DNA from: Phyllostachys edulis
Lineage: Eukaryota; Streptophyta; Magnoliopsida; Poales; Poaceae
DNA length: 64,000 bases
Direction of reading: 5' to 3'
NCBI GenBank assembly: GCA_036346405.1
Contig: CM070548.1
Location: forward strand, 69,101,739 to 69,165,738
Position 1 is the first letter of the stretch. Each line of letters begins with the position of its first letter. Shown here in pieces: positions 22,972 through 38,289 of this stretch. The position numbers were made by a program, and so were the translations under genes. The notes under the pieces were generated by a model, which made no database searches, was not told the origin of the DNA, and saw nothing but the letters and a program-made list of their open reading frames with translations.

Positions 22972-25296
22972 CCTTTTTTTTTTAATGTTTCCCGGGTGAT
23001 GATCTTGTGTTGATACACTGTCTTGTTGGTTCTCTTATGATTTATGCACCTCTATGGATGATGGTTGATTTAAAAGAATTTCACATGTTCTGATTTTTTT
23101 CTTGGATCAGAGGATAAACATTGTGTCCTTATTTTTACCATGGTTGTGAAAAGTACTAAATATTCTCTTTTTTTACCATGGTCGTGCTAAAATGTCCCGT
23201 GTGCAAGCCGAGCCGAAAAACTGTGGTGAAAGATCCTTAGCCCGATAGCTAGTGACCCACTACCTCCATTTGCACGAATCTCGGTGCAAGTGGATGTCAA
23301 ATGTGCGGACATTTACAATGGTGTGATATTAACGGTCCATAGACTTTGCTGCGTAGGATTTTTTTTCCGATATGGAGGAGGGAGAAAGAGTGTAGCTATC
23401 TATTCACGAAGAGATGACCCAAGGCTATGAAATAAGGGCATATAGACAACATAAAACACTATTGTATGAGTTATTGTCTATCACAAACACTTTTTCATAT
23501 AATAATTAAAAGATTGTAAGGTTTTATAGAGGCAAACTTAAGAGATGATCTATTGTAGAAGTTATCTTTAATCTTATATCTGTACAACATGAAGAAGTAT
23601 ATTAATAGTAGTCATCTTTACTATTCTACATGCTCTGTGGTAGTATCCCCGTCCGGTAGCCTATCCCACGAAATCAGTACGTGGGGAGCAGCTGCGGTCA
23701 ATAAATCCTATCTTAGCTTGTTGAATTTGACATCTTGACAATTTCGACACCTTAACTCCAACGGTCAGGGAGACATGTCCTGACGTACGGATATCACAAA
23801 GAAACAGAGAATACATATACGTGCACAACCCACACCCCCGTGTCTAGCTACCATCTGCAAGTTGCAGCAGGCACATGGTTGTGCACGAAAAGAATGAACT
23901 ACTGCAGGCAGGTTGGCCTCGCCGGCGTTCTATTTTACTGGATCAATCATCTCGAACGTACCTACGAGACGAGCCATATACATGTGCAGCGCTCCGGAGA
24001 CATGTGAGATGCGCGCGCGGAGGCAGTGAACCGAGGACGCGCGAGATACGTACACGTACCTGACTAGCTAGTCTCTCGCGTACTTAATTTTAGATGCTTA
24101 ATTCCCTCACGCATGTGTATATATGTTCCATACATATTGATACATATATAGTGTAGTTGGTAGCTACAATTGTATCGCTGTACTTGCTTTGGTACCGTTC
24201 ACCCACTAACTAGATCGATTGCGTTTTTTTCCTCTCGCATGTCATGTAGTAATATCTACACGTATATACAAATGGTGTATTTGTTGAAGAATGTAGTAAT
24301 AGTAGGAATTCAACGATCAATCTTCAAACAATATATGAATAATCACAGATAGACGAAGAAGTAGACACAATGTGGAAACCTCTTTATTGATAGATTTTCT
24401 ACTTTCTGAATACAATGAAATCCAGTTTAAAGACTAAAAACCCATTGAAGACAGTTTAGATATTTCGTACATCAATCCCTGAATCAGGATTTCTTAGCAG
24501 TATCATCTCGCGAGTTTCTTTTATGGACTACGCTTTGCACACACGAGGCATCGAAAACGCCAGCTAACCCCCACACACTTCTCGTTGAGCGAGACGGGGC
24601 GCGTGGAGAGTACGCTGGAACGAGGCCAACCTACCTAGCAGCACGCCCGATCGGACGGCGGGGACATGTGCAGCAGCATCGGACGGACGAAGGAAAAACA
24701 CGACGTGACCAGCCCTGAGCGGTCACCCTGAGCGCAACCCTTTCTGCCTCCTTTTACCCGTAGGGATATAACATGCACTCGATTTGATGAGTGCCACACC
24801 ACCCGTACGTGTGCTGTGTGCAATAGGCCGATCCATGATAGCTCGCGGATGACAATGTTACGTCAATTCATTAGTCAATAGTCAATCATCATTGATCATC
24901 GTATCGTCCCATCGAAAAAAAAACCATCATCGTGCGTAGTGCATGCAACATGCGTACATTACTTCCTGCACTATACGTATGGACCATGCGATCGTGCGGC
25001 CGGCTCGCAAATGGAACAGCTCGATCGGTCGATCTTGATGCACGATTAATTGAATGCACTATATATAATACCCAGATTAAACATCTCTAAAAAATACCTT
25101 AAAAACATGTCTAGATCAATAAAGAAATGCTAAAGACCTCCAAGCAAACTAAACAAAATAAAGGGACACGCACTGATGATGTATGTACATAATGATCAAT
25201 CAACAACCACAGCTAATGCTTTTCAGCGCATGCCATTATGTGCATCAATCATTTGCTGTTGCTGGCTGGCTTTTGATCTTTGATCGACATATATGC

Positions 25297-25598
25297 GGCA
25301 TCTCCAATAGTGTATTCATTGTCGTCTTTTAGCTATACCACGTCAACAAAATCCTACGTGGAGGAGAGAGGGGGAGGAGAGAGAGCACATATCGTCTCTT
25401 CCTGAAGAGACTGTCGTGCACGTGAAACAAGACATGCTACATTAATCTACTCTAGTTGACATGTAGGTCCATTTCAAAGGAAAATTATAAAATATAAATA
25501 TTAGAGAGTGTGTTAGAGACTATTTATTGGAGATGTTGTCTCTAAAGATGATGTGGCATATATTAAAGACAAGATTGTCTCTAACTATTGGAGATACC
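25297..25598. mobile_element. MITE-like element with terminal inverted repeats
   Basis: The left end GGCATCTCCAATAGTG and the right end (reverse complement GGTATCTCCAATAGTT) pair over about 14 bases around a 300-bp AT-rich, non-coding body. The target duplication is unclear, so the superfamily is not assigned. Confidence 0.6.
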
Positions 25599-26149
25599 CT
25601 AAGCAGGCATGCGCGCGGCGAATCCCATAGTTGACCAGCTCCATAAATTGCATGCACCGATCAAATCTTCTTTGGATGCTTAAACTAGCTGCTAGCTTGG
25701 TAGGTAGCCAATGTGTCTGTGGATTAACCAGATCCTCTGCATGGCGCCAAAAGAGAAAAAAAATATGTACGTGAACTAAGAAAAAAAAATGAATCCAATT
25801 TGTGGCACTCTGGTGGACTGGACGGCGCAGCCTATTGCAAACACAAAATGTAGCCTATATATATATATGTATGATCTGGATTTGCACTTTCAATTAATCA
25901 TGTAGGACTTGACTCGAGGTGATCACCTTTTCAACTAAGCAATTGTCTCCGTAATGATGGTTATTTCGTTGAGACCTAACTTGAGATGACAATCTAGGAT
26001 TAATTAGGCTTGATCTTTAGGATCTTTTGACCAGAAGGAGGTCCTAGCTAGGGCACAATCACCGGCCACCTGCCTCTAACCTCTGATTCACGCGCGCGTT
26101 GCGTGATTGCGCCTGGGACGGCTTTGTTGAAAGAACGGTGCGCGCGCCG

Positions 26150-26163
26150 GGGGGGGGGGGGGT
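26150..26163. repeat. Poly-G tract
   Basis: An uninterrupted G run of about 13 bases in an otherwise GC-rich 200-bp patch about 1 kb upstream of Rab2. Confidence 0.75.
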
Positions 26164-27039
26164 TGGCATGGGCATCCGCACGAGACGAGAGGCACCGCCG
26201 AAACCGGCATGCGCGTCCGGTGAATCAAAATCAAGCAATGGAACGCCGCTGGCCGCGCGCGGCACGGTTGCTTGTTGGACTGGAAGCGCCGAGCGGGGTA
26301 CGGTTTTTCTTTTTCTTTCGTTTTTGGGCTTCAACGAGCGACTTTGGGTGGGAAACTGGGAACGAGTTGGGCCTGTCGGATAAGGAAACTCCACCGACCA
26401 CCGTCCATACCTTGCCGGCCCCAAGTAGATAGCGCCTTGTTACGGCGGAGACGTCGCACGCACCTCCGCAACGCAGCTCGGCAGCGCCCGGGAGGGGAGC
26501 ATGGCCCAAGGCGTGGTCGAAAAAATGTGGGCTGGTCCGGGATGCCCTGATGCAGTCATGCTTGGGATTTGGAAGTTGGGTAGCCCAATTTTTCGCATTT
26601 CATTTTCGAGCTCAAGTTCTCCAGTAAAGATCAGAAAAGCTAGAGCATCGAATTCCGATTTTTTTTATTGTTTTAAGACTTCGAATTCCGAATTAGTAAA
26701 CCCGCACGTTTCATACGCACATATCTCAAATTGTAGAGACAAAGAGTTCACTACAGCGAATTTGGATGATATACGCACACATATTCAGGGGTTACACATG
26801 AAGCAGATTCGAAACGTACGAGTCGAAGCCAGGCTATAACACTTGAATTCGAACCAGATTCACTTGGTACGATTCGAGTTGTAGTTCGGACCTTTCCGGC
26901 CAGGGTTCCGTTGCGTTGCACGCTCATGACACGTCGTCCAGCAAGGCGCACCGTTGGATGCCTCACGAGTGTCTGTTGGGATCAGACTCCGAGCAAGTCG
27001 CCCGCGAGAAGAAATAGCTGCCGCGTCGGTTACGTTTCG

Positions 27040-27168
27040 TTCCCCACTTCATAAACATTCCCCTTCCCCTTCATCTCTCTCCCCCTTCCCTATTCAACCA
27101 GGTTACTTACCAATCGAAGAATCCTTCGCAATTCGCTGCTGCTGCTGCTCGCGACGCCGGGATCGAAG
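27040..27168 (+). promoter_or_regulatory. Probable core promoter and 5' leader of Rab2
   Basis: CTTCATAAACATTC (about 27,046) is a weak TATA-like site. It is followed by a pyrimidine-rich leader (27,058-27,100, CCCTTCCCCTTCATC type) and a GCT repeat just before the ATG. CT-rich leaders are common in grass housekeeping genes. The start site is inferred. Confidence 0.45.
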
Positions 27169-30185
<3,017 letters not shown>

Positions 30186-30991
30186 GGCAGTGGCGACTAG
30201 TCATATCATGTAAAACATGCTCCTTGCAATATTTTGATGTTGTCCAGTGAAGAAAAAAATAGCTGGCCTGGGTGCCTTGTTCTTTCAGCCATCGACGTTC
30301 TAATCAGTGAACAAATGTTTGTTCATTTATGATTCTATGGTAGTTGTCTACACTCTACACTATGCAATCTCTCTGTATAGTTAAACATTCACAATTTCTA
30401 TCTATTTGCGTCTGTAACTACATGAAATGGTGTGGCTATTCATTTGTTCAACGTAATAAGGCTTTGTAGACTCCGAACCCAATGCTGTGGCATTCGCACT
30501 GGTACTATACTCCGACCCACATCAGCGTAACATAAAACAGGTGATGTTCATTGCATTCACAAACGTCGTAAAATGACGTATTTTGTTGTGACTAATGCCA
30601 CACATCTTGAGAATTGAGGTGCATCTAAATAACATCCTCTGTAAGCTAACAATGACAGGAAAGTGTTTTTCCTATCCATAGGACAGCAATACAACATGCT
30701 GATGAGCTGAACATTTAAATGTAAGGAAAACTAAGCATATTTGTTATAACTTGGGAAAGCATTTAAGTCTTCAACCACGAGTTCTGGGAGAAGGGCATCA
30801 TGACACAGTAATTACAATGTAACCTAACATACTCTTGAACATCAGGCCAAACACCAACAAGAATCCACAGCAAGAATCGCTGACATTAAGGGAAATCTTT
30901 GCCCTAATCAGAACATTACTCCGTACAAACAAAGCTGGTTACATTGCACAAAAGCGCGCAGTGCAAAAATTTCCAAAGCGGGGTACAAAGC
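30186..30991. other. Convergent 3' regions of Rab2 and SmD1
   Basis: No coding sequence. The space holds the two 3' untranslated regions facing each other. The exact poly(A) sites cannot be read. Confidence 0.6.
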
Positions 30992-33900
30992 TCAGCGCCC
31001 CCTACCGCGACCACGCCCACGACCACGGCCGCGCCCACGCCCCAAAGGCTTCCCTGCTTTCAGATGAAGTTTGATCAACAATACCGTCGGTGGTAAGTAA
31101 ATTTAAAGGGGAAAATCCATAAACACCCCCTTAGTCGCATGTTCACAGTATTTTCTCATGCCTTAATTATCTTTGGCACTTGTTTCAATGATTTTAGTAC
31201 TTGTTTAAGTGATTTCAATACTTGTTTCAGTGATTTTAGTGATTTTGGTATTTGTAATTCACGATTTCAGCATCGAAACATTAGTAATGAAATGGTATAT
31301 TACAAGTACCGAAATCACCCATCATTGAAACAATATGCCATGTCAGCCTCACAATGAATGATATATTATGAATCATGTAGTTATTCAATGGCATATTGTG
31401 AATTTTCTCTTGAAATAAGCATTGACCCTACTGAAACAAGTGACAAAAAATAATAAAAACCACGAGAAATGGTGCTAACAAACGATAATTAGATATGTGG
31501 GGCAAATTGAAAAAATGTGTTGACTTATGGGCATGGTTGTCACGACGTCGCCTAGACGTCCCGGCGGTGAGGAGGGGACACCACGGAGGCTACCCTCGCC
31601 TTGAGTTTTTTCGAAGTCCTAAACTCCCGATTTGTCCTCTCCTTCTTGTTTTTCTTGAGTTTTTCTTTCTCTTACTCCCGATTTGTCTTCCTCTTGCTCC
31701 CGATTTGTCTTCCTCTTCCTTCTACTTCTGCTTTTTCTTTGTTCCTCTCCCGATTTGCTCCTGCCTACTGCTCATCCTTCTTTCTTCTTTGCTCGCCGTA
31801 TCTCGCCTTGAGGCGCGTTATGGCGCCTCCATAGTCGCCAAGTACGCCGTGACAACCATGCTCATGGGGGTGTTTAGGGATTTTTCCTTAAATTAAAACA
31901 TAGGAAAAACAAACAAAATATCAAACCTGCAGTTGGCTTCTTAGGCTTCACCCTTGGTGTTTCCTCAACCAGCAAAGTCTCCAGATTCAAGCTATCAGGA
32001 AGAATGTAATAGCGAATGTTGTTTCCCCTCACGCTAAGGTGATCAAGGGTAACAGGATTTTTCCCTTTCAACGTGAGCTTCACAGTTTTCAGGTGGGTGT
32101 TCATGCTGATGTCAACACCTACAAAATGGGCATGAATTCAGGACACGCACACACAGTATAAAGTAATAATGAATACACTATGGGGGATTATTACATGACA
32201 TAAGAGATAATGCTGAGAAAAACTATTAAAAGGACGGCAATACAAATTAAGTATAATAAAGTCGTATGCAAGATGCTCCATTTGAAATGGACCATATGGA
32301 TGTAAAATCAGTAAAATTTTGTAATCGCAATCCAGTACTTTTGCTGAAATAACACATCTCACGTCATTTTACATTTCTCTAACAACAAAAAGTACTGTCA
32401 GAAAGGTCCTATGTACTCATTGGACACCTTAAGACCTTAAAAAGGCCTTTAACAATATTTCCTCTATCCTTCTTGGGAAGGAATGTATTCTACAACTGGT
32501 AAAGAACTAAAGATCGTGAAAAAATTCTCCCCAATATGGTTTTTTGCATCTACAAATGTTGCAAGTGATTGTGTTGTGTAGATAGCACAGGAAGGAGGCC
32601 ACCAAAGATACCAACGAAGTGAGAACAGAGAGTGTGTAGAATAGTTAATTTGAGAACAGAATGTAGTGGAACATTCTTAAAATTACCAAGCAACAACACA
32701 AAATATCTTTGATGCTAATTATTCGGTAGTGTAGTAAGTTCAAAAAAAAAAAAACAAGGAGATCAGTTTTACTTATCGGAAGTTCAGAAGTTGTTGGAAC
32801 ATCATAACCTAGCAACCAGTCTGCCCCTCTATCAAAGGATGCCAGCTCATGAAACAAACACGACTATGAACCATTGGTACTTAGCATTACTGCTGTACAG
32901 AAAGTACAAATGCAAATTGCAAAATCCATTTCTATCAAATAGCTTATACTTGGGATGAGCTGATATAAAGCAGAAGTTTGTAGACTATCTGTAAAATGAC
33001 TCAACATGCTGAGGACATAAAATTTACTCTCCATCACCAACAGAAAAGCACTAGTTTAGCCCTAAAAAAGCCAGTAGGACATCAAAGTTAAAAACAAAGA
33101 ACATAATATCTATTATACAAATACACAGGATATCTCAAGAACCTACAGATGCTGCACTCTCCATTTTCACTAGAATCCATGTTAGAATTGACAAGGAATA
33201 AAAAAACTATACTGTCAACCATATAAAGATTCAGGAAACCATACATGTCGCGACACAAAACAGGTACAACTAGTACAAGCAAAGTTTACTTAGCATAAAA
33301 CTCCCTCCAGTCACAAAAGAATGTTGTTTTGGACATTGACATGGTCCCCAAAACGCAACTTTGACCACTAATTTCTAATGTCATAGATTTGTAAAACCTA
33401 ATAAAATCATACTTTTATGAAAGTTCTTTTCGAGACAAATCTATGCATATCATTTTCATGTGTTCACTCTATATGTTACAAAATATATTGATAGCCAAAA
33501 TTTATAAAGTTTGACTACAAGTACCCCAAAATGACATTCTTTTGTGACTGGAGGGAGTATCTTAGCTCATATCAATTAAGTTACCGCAGAGAAGTGGTCC
33601 TAGTGCATGCATGTCTAGTTCCAGGCTACTAAAACTTACCTTGCAAGCCATAGGATGATAGGAAACTATCCACATAAGAGCTTTCCTACGAAACCTAATA
33701 TATTCCACTTCCACCAGGAATGCATAACACAACAAAAGGACCCCTGTAGAAAATTAGGTTGAATTTGGTATTGTCTTTCCATTTCTGCATTTGTCTAATC
33801 TAATTATAAGTTTTTCAACATCATCGCTCAACAATTATCCTATCTATCAGTGTTCCGCAATGCGTCTGTCTAGGTGGCCGCCTAGGCGCTAGGCACCACC

Positions 33901-34742
33901 CACCCGCCTAGCCAATTTTTCCAATTAGGCGCTACGCGCCAGGCCACCCGACTAGCGCCTTGGTGAACACTGCTATCTATGCATGAATTACGAAGACATA
34001 ACCGACGTTACCTGCTGAAATAAGGATTTTGCAATGATCTGACTCAGCCAAATTAAGCAAACACTTCCCATCAGACTTTCCTACCTACAGTACTTCTAAG
34101 CTAGCAAAATAAACTACAGAGGGGCAAAACAACGCGAATTAGACAAAATGTTAAAGTACACCACCAGATCATTTATGAAGAGAATTCAGCTTGAATAAAC
34201 AGAAGGCTAGAAACCATAATCTTGATGGACCGAGCAGCAACTCACAACGGATCAGAAGACCAACCAACAGCTCTGCTAGTAACATGTCCCTATATTTCTA
34301 CCACAAACACAAAAGCTAAGAACAAAAATCTGCTAGTTTATATAGAATCCACAACTAGCAGGCAACACCGCGCTCACCAACGCAACCAAACAAGTCGCCA
34401 ACTAAACCAACGTCGTTCAAACAGTGTCACGCATCCAGCACCACACAGACGCTTGCAACCCCTAAGAATGCGCCTAAAAGAGAAAGCCTAGTTCTCGCAG
34501 TAAAGATCACAGCGCGTCATACCGGTGATGGTGCCGTGGACGGTGGTGCCGTTCTTGAGCTCAATGGTCACCGTCTCGTTGTTCAGCTTCATCAAGAACC
34601 TGCACAGGCACAGCCCCCGCCCAAATCCGCGCCAATTTGGGCGAAAATTGCACAAAACGAATCAGCAAAAACCCGGTGAATCGAACCGAATCGGAAGAAA
34701 AATAGGGCGAAACGGGAGCACTGGTTACCTGACGAGCTTCAT
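30992..34742 (-). CDS. SmD1: Spliceosomal core protein Sm D1, four coding exons
   Basis: Minus-strand coding exons: 34,742-34,729, 34,599-34,523, 32,118-31,927 and 31,053-30,992. GT-AG introns; total 345 bases, 114 residues, typical of SmD1. The Sm1 motif region includes LNNETVTIELKNGTTVHGTI and the Sm2 motif includes VRGNNIRYYILPD. The tail is eight Gly-Arg pairs directly before the stop, the known site of symmetric arginine dimethylation in this family. SmD1 is one of seven Sm proteins that ring the U1, U2, U4 and U5 snRNAs. The first coding exon holds only four and two-thirds codons (MKLV-R). Intron 2 (32,119-34,522) and intron 3 (31,054-31,926) are enlarged by MITEs. The gene appears intact. 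Confidence 0.96.
31160..31250. repeat. Short tandem repeat in SmD1 intron 3
   Basis: Three imperfect copies of a roughly 25-base unit, (T)ACTTGTTTCAGTGATTTTAG, lie in a row near the 3' end of the intron. Confidence 0.6.
31532..31860. mobile_element. hAT-type MITE (329 bp) in SmD1 intron 3
   Basis: Inverted ends CATGGTTGTCACGACGT and (reverse complement of the right end) CATGGTTGTCACGGCGT, flanked by 8-bp near-identical duplications CTTATGGG (31,524-31,531) and CTCATGGG (31,861-31,868). An 8-bp duplication is the hAT signature. The centre holds four copies of CTCCCGATTTG in a pyrimidine-rich stretch (31,620-31,760). Confidence 0.8.
33301..33557. mobile_element. Stowaway MITE in SmD1 intron 2
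   Basis: Begins CTCCCTCCAGTCACAAAAGA and ends with its inverted copy (TCTTTTGTGACTGGAGGGAG), then TA. About 257 bp, AT-rich and non-coding. The CTCCCTCC terminus is the hallmark of Stowaway (Tc1/mariner-derived) MITEs. The ends match for at least 20 bases, so it is a fairly well-kept copy. Confidence 0.88.
33848..33972. mobile_element. hAT-type MITE (125 bp) in SmD1 intron 2
   Basis: CAGTGTTC at the left is inverted as GAACACTG at the right. The 8-bp target CTATCTAT is perfectly duplicated at 33,840-33,847 and 33,973-33,980. CAGTG ends plus an 8-bp duplication identify a hAT-derived MITE. The body is GC-rich with its own internal inverted pieces (GCCGCCTAGGCG). Confidence 0.9.
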
Positions 34743-36130
34743 CGTGGAGGCGTTTGGTGGGAGAGGACGGAAGAGGCGGAGGTAAAGCTAGGGTTTTTGG
34801 GGGAGCTGCCTCGAGCTGCTTCTCTTCTCGGAGCGGGGAAGGAGACAAAAACCCCAAAGCTTGCGAAATGGGCTTAGGTGGGACCGTCATTGGGGTTTTT
34901 TTTCTGGGCTTCGGTGCGTGCAGGCGCAGCGGCGACTTCTTGGGTTCGTGTCAGCGAATTCTCTGGCCTAACACAGTTATACCCACAGGGCCGAAGGTTG
35001 GGCCCACATTTTTTCCAATATATCACTAGGGGAGTAGGGGTGGAAAATGGATACGGATTATCCAAATTATTTGCGGTTTTGCTATTACACATCACCTGAA
35101 AAAAGGATAGGTTTCAGTCAATTTTCTAACCGTTTGATCTGCTTTGTGATCTGTGTTGTTACTTCCCGAGTTAACGGGCCCACCATGCTTCATCGAGGTA
35201 CATTTTTTTTGTTCGACCCATTAATTCCCGAACCTATTAGGACCCGAGTTGAGTGAACAAAGATAAGGATGTGGATCGATGAGTCAGTAAGGTCATGTTT
35301 GGTACAGCTCTAGATTCTCATTTTTTAGATTTTATTTCTGATTCTCTGAGAATCCATTTCTATAAGAATCCGAAACTGTCTGTTGAAATTGTTTGGCTGA
35401 TAGGTTGACTCCAAAAACCATATGAGGGGGGATTAAGCAGGACCTGCAATCCTAGCTTGAAGGGGTCCTAACATCACAAGCATACAAAGCATACAAGGTT
35501 GGTATGAGCATAACAGAACTATGAGCATACAAACATAGAAAGACCTCTTATGCTGATATTGATATGTTTTGTTACAAGTATAAAAGCATGCACACACTAC
35601 TTCCTATGCCATATTGGAATCGAAGGCACACACACTCTTTTACATGTTCTGCCAAATGGGGTCCTAACTTCACAAGCATACAAGGTTGCAGCTAAATCAC
35701 TATCAATGCTTTTAGGAGTCCCAGCTTAGAGATCCAGTACTTAATTTTGGTCCAAACATGATTTCATTGTAGGAATAGATCACGAAGTATATAACACTAA
35801 AGTCAAAGGCATCCATAGTTTAGTTTTCCAAAGAAAATGCTCAATATTGTACTACTATTTGCTTCCACTCATAACAGAGAGCAATCATATACACGGTTTT
35901 TGTTTTATCCAAAAATGTAAATGTCCAAACTGTCACATTTTAGACCTGGTTGGATGCTCCACTCACTGATGGCATAGTTCCAGATGCTTCACAGATACTT
36001 CATTCACATATGCATGAGTTCATAGATGCTCAATTCATAGATGCATTAGTTCACAGATGCTTCACAGATACTTCATTCACATATGCATGAAAAAAACATT
36101 CACAGATGCATGAAACAAATCATTTGAGCC
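34743..36130. other. SmD1 5' flank and intergenic DNA
   Basis: The first roughly 130 bases are the probable SmD1 5' untranslated region and promoter; no clear TATA was seen. Beyond it no gene is supported. A MITE-like end (GTCATGTTTGGTACAGCTC, 35,285-35,303) resembles pieces at 38,380 and 59,290. Confidence 0.5.
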
Positions 36131-36143
36131 TACTACTCTTTTC

Positions 36144-37591
36144 TCTTTTTTTAGATAATGGAAGAGAAAAACTCTCTCCCAGCCTCTGCATCAAGGATGC
36201 ACACAGCCCATTTTATTAAAGAGTCACAAACACCATAATGACCAACACTGTTAAACGTGGCTTAAAGCCTTATAACCAACAGCTGAAAGCAAATCGCACT
36301 CAAGTATTACAAATCCTGTGTCTAAGCCGCCACCCAAGAGAATTGAGGATTTGCTTTGTCACAACCTCTAACCTTAGGATTCCAGCCAGCATTGTCTCAT
36401 TTTGGGCCACTTTCTGTAAATTTGCCCAAGCACTCAGCCAGAACCCACATAATAAGATAACCTGCAAGGGATTAGTGACAACCTTTTTGTTAAAAACAAC
36501 ATCATTCCGATATAACCAGATAGACCAACATAAGGCACTAGCTCCCACTAGAAGTTGTGACTTTAGATTTGTTGGAATACCGGCTAACCAATTTCCTAAC
36601 ATGTTTGCTATGCTCACAGGGGGAGATAAATTAAACGCACATTGAACAACCCACCATATAATACGAGCAAAGGGACATTCAATAAAAAGATGCTGAATTG
36701 GTTTCTCCTAAAAACAGAAACAACACTGTTTGCTTCCCCTCCAATTTCTCTTAAACAAATTATCTTTAGCTAATACTACTCCTCTTTTGAGATACCAAAG
36801 GAAAATTTTTACTTTTAAGGGAACTTTAATTTGCCAAAAGAAATTCCTAATGAGGGATTGATAATTGCTTATTAGCGCCCCATAGAAAGATTTTACCCTA
36901 AATAGACCATATTTATTTAGATTCCACCTGAAAACATCCTTTTGAGAACTTAAATGTAAATTAGAAATTCTCAAAATTAACTCATTCCAAGCATGTAACT
37001 TAGTACCTATAATAGGTCTTCGAAAAGAAACATTTAAAGGAGTCGATCTCATAACATTTGCCACTGTATCGCCCTTTCTCCTTACCAAATTATAAAGAAG
37101 TGGATATTGGACTTTCAGCGGAGAATCGCCTAACCAAATATCTTCCAAGAACCTAGTGTGCATTCCATTTTGAACCTGGAATGACCCAAAGCGAAGAAAA
37201 TGATCTTTAATTTTCATAAGACCCGACCAAAAAATGGAATGTCCCAGGTTTATTAACCACCTGTAAAAGACTCTTATCACCCAAATATTTCCTTGTGAGC
37301 AACGATTGCCAAACACCTTCTTCATTAAGCAATTTGAATAACCATTTCTCTAGTAAGCTTTTATTTTTTGTGTCCAAGTTCTGAACGCCTAGACCTCCAT
37401 GATCTTTGGGCGAACAAACTAAACTCCACTTAGTAAGCCTATACTTTCGTTTATGACTGTCGCTGTGCCAATAAAATCTAGATCTATAATAGTCAAGTCT
37501 TTTGAGAACCTCTCTAGGAACCTCAAAAAAAGAAAATATAAACATTGGCATACTGCTGAGTACTGAGTTAAGGAACTATTCTTTCGCCTTT
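36144..37591 (-). mobile_element. 5'-truncated L1-type LINE with 13-bp target duplication
   Basis: TACTACTCTTTTC occurs at 36,131-36,143 and 37,592-37,604. Between them the minus strand ends in a short A run (T run at about 36,145-36,152) preceded by the sequence AATAAAATGGGCTGTGTGCA typical of grass LINE 3' ends. Only the C-terminal part of ORF2 remains. These are the marks of a target-primed insertion truncated at its 5' end. Confidence 0.9.
36300..37551 (-). pseudogene. LINE ORF2 C-terminal fragment (RT tail and zinc-binding domain)
   Basis: Minus-strand pieces: 37,551-37,207 (KRKYRLTKWSLVCSPKDHGG, GVQNLDTKNKSLLEKWLFKL), 37,325-36,708 (RFLEDIWLGDSPL, FRWNLNKYGLFRVKSFYGAL, FFWQIKVPLKVKIFLWYL, ending near CCFCF) and 36,617-36,300. 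This is the region after the RT in plant L1 elements, including the 'zf-RVT' domain. At least two frameshifts or stops break it, and the endonuclease and RT core are absent. Confidence 0.88.
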
Positions 37592-37849
37592 TACTACTCT
37601 TTTCATGACAAACCATTCACAGATGCAAGACAAAAATCATGAATCACTAAGAAAGAATTCCATTCACAGATTCATGAAAAAAATACATTTGTGCCTACTA
37701 CTCGTTTCATGACAAATCATTCATAGATGCAAGACAAAAATCATCAATCAGGATTTGATACCTACTACTCGTGAAAAAAATACATTCACAAATTCATGAA
37801 AAAAATACATTTGTGCCTACTACTCGTTAATTGATGGCGGCCGACGAAC

Positions 37850-38289
37850 AAGAAGGAGACGAAGGGAGGAGTAGGGAGGGCAAGGGGGATGGCCGGATCT
37901 AGAGCTCTACCTTCATAGGAGTCGGCCGGTGGTCCTCGGGAACGGCGGTGGCGAAGAAGGTGGGGAACGACGGCGGCCTCTAGGGTTTCCTGGGTCGGCG
38001 GTTGTCGTCTTCTCGAGGCGGTGCCCTTCGGGTCTGGCGGCGACACGGTGGAGGACCAGCGGGGGTGCACGCGGGGGCTGGAGGCGGCGCGCTCGAAGCC
38101 CAATGCCGAAATCGCCTCGATCACCTCGGTCGTGAGAGAGGAGAAGGAAACGCGAATGAAGGAAACGCGAAGGGACGGCCAGACGGGGGTTCTCGCGATG
38201 GAACGTCGGGGGTAAGTGGATGGCAATTTGTGGGTAAATAAACTCAAATTCAATGGGTATTTTTCTTCTACCAAGTTGGCTTCCCACAA
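37850..38289 (-). other. GC-rich exon-like sequence, unassigned
   Basis: A long open minus-strand frame (38,289-37,786) with high GC and Pro/Arg-rich translation. Near its end the strand reads ATGAAG followed by GTAGAGCTC, a possible first-exon end with a splice donor. I recognise no domain and see no continuing exons downstream. It could be a leftover 5' exon or captured gene piece, or chance in GC-rich DNA. Confidence 0.3.

Larger units (their letters stand above)
22972..27039. other. Intergenic region upstream of Rab2
   Basis: No gene is supported on either strand. It is AT-rich with a few GC-rich patches and contains one MITE-like element (25,297-25,598) and a 13-base G run near 26,150. 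Short open frames around 26,060-26,550 overlap in several frames and look like effects of GC-rich sequence, not genes. Confidence 0.6.
35975..37830. repeat. Dispersed/tandem CATTCACAGATGCATGAA repeat, split by the LINE
   Basis: Units such as TTCACAGATGC, CATTCACAGATTCATGAAA and GCCTACTACTCGT recur at 35,975-36,130 and 37,605-37,830. The LINE at 36,144-37,591 interrupts the array. Confidence 0.65.

Noticed and set aside
26059..26550. Several overlapping long frames on both strands
   Set aside because: GC-rich DNA with few stops; no start context, splice pattern or recognisable domain.
30835..31074. Plus-strand frame over the SmD1 3' end, rich in His/Ala/Arg
   Set aside because: It is the complement of the SmD1 Gly-Arg tail, not a gene.
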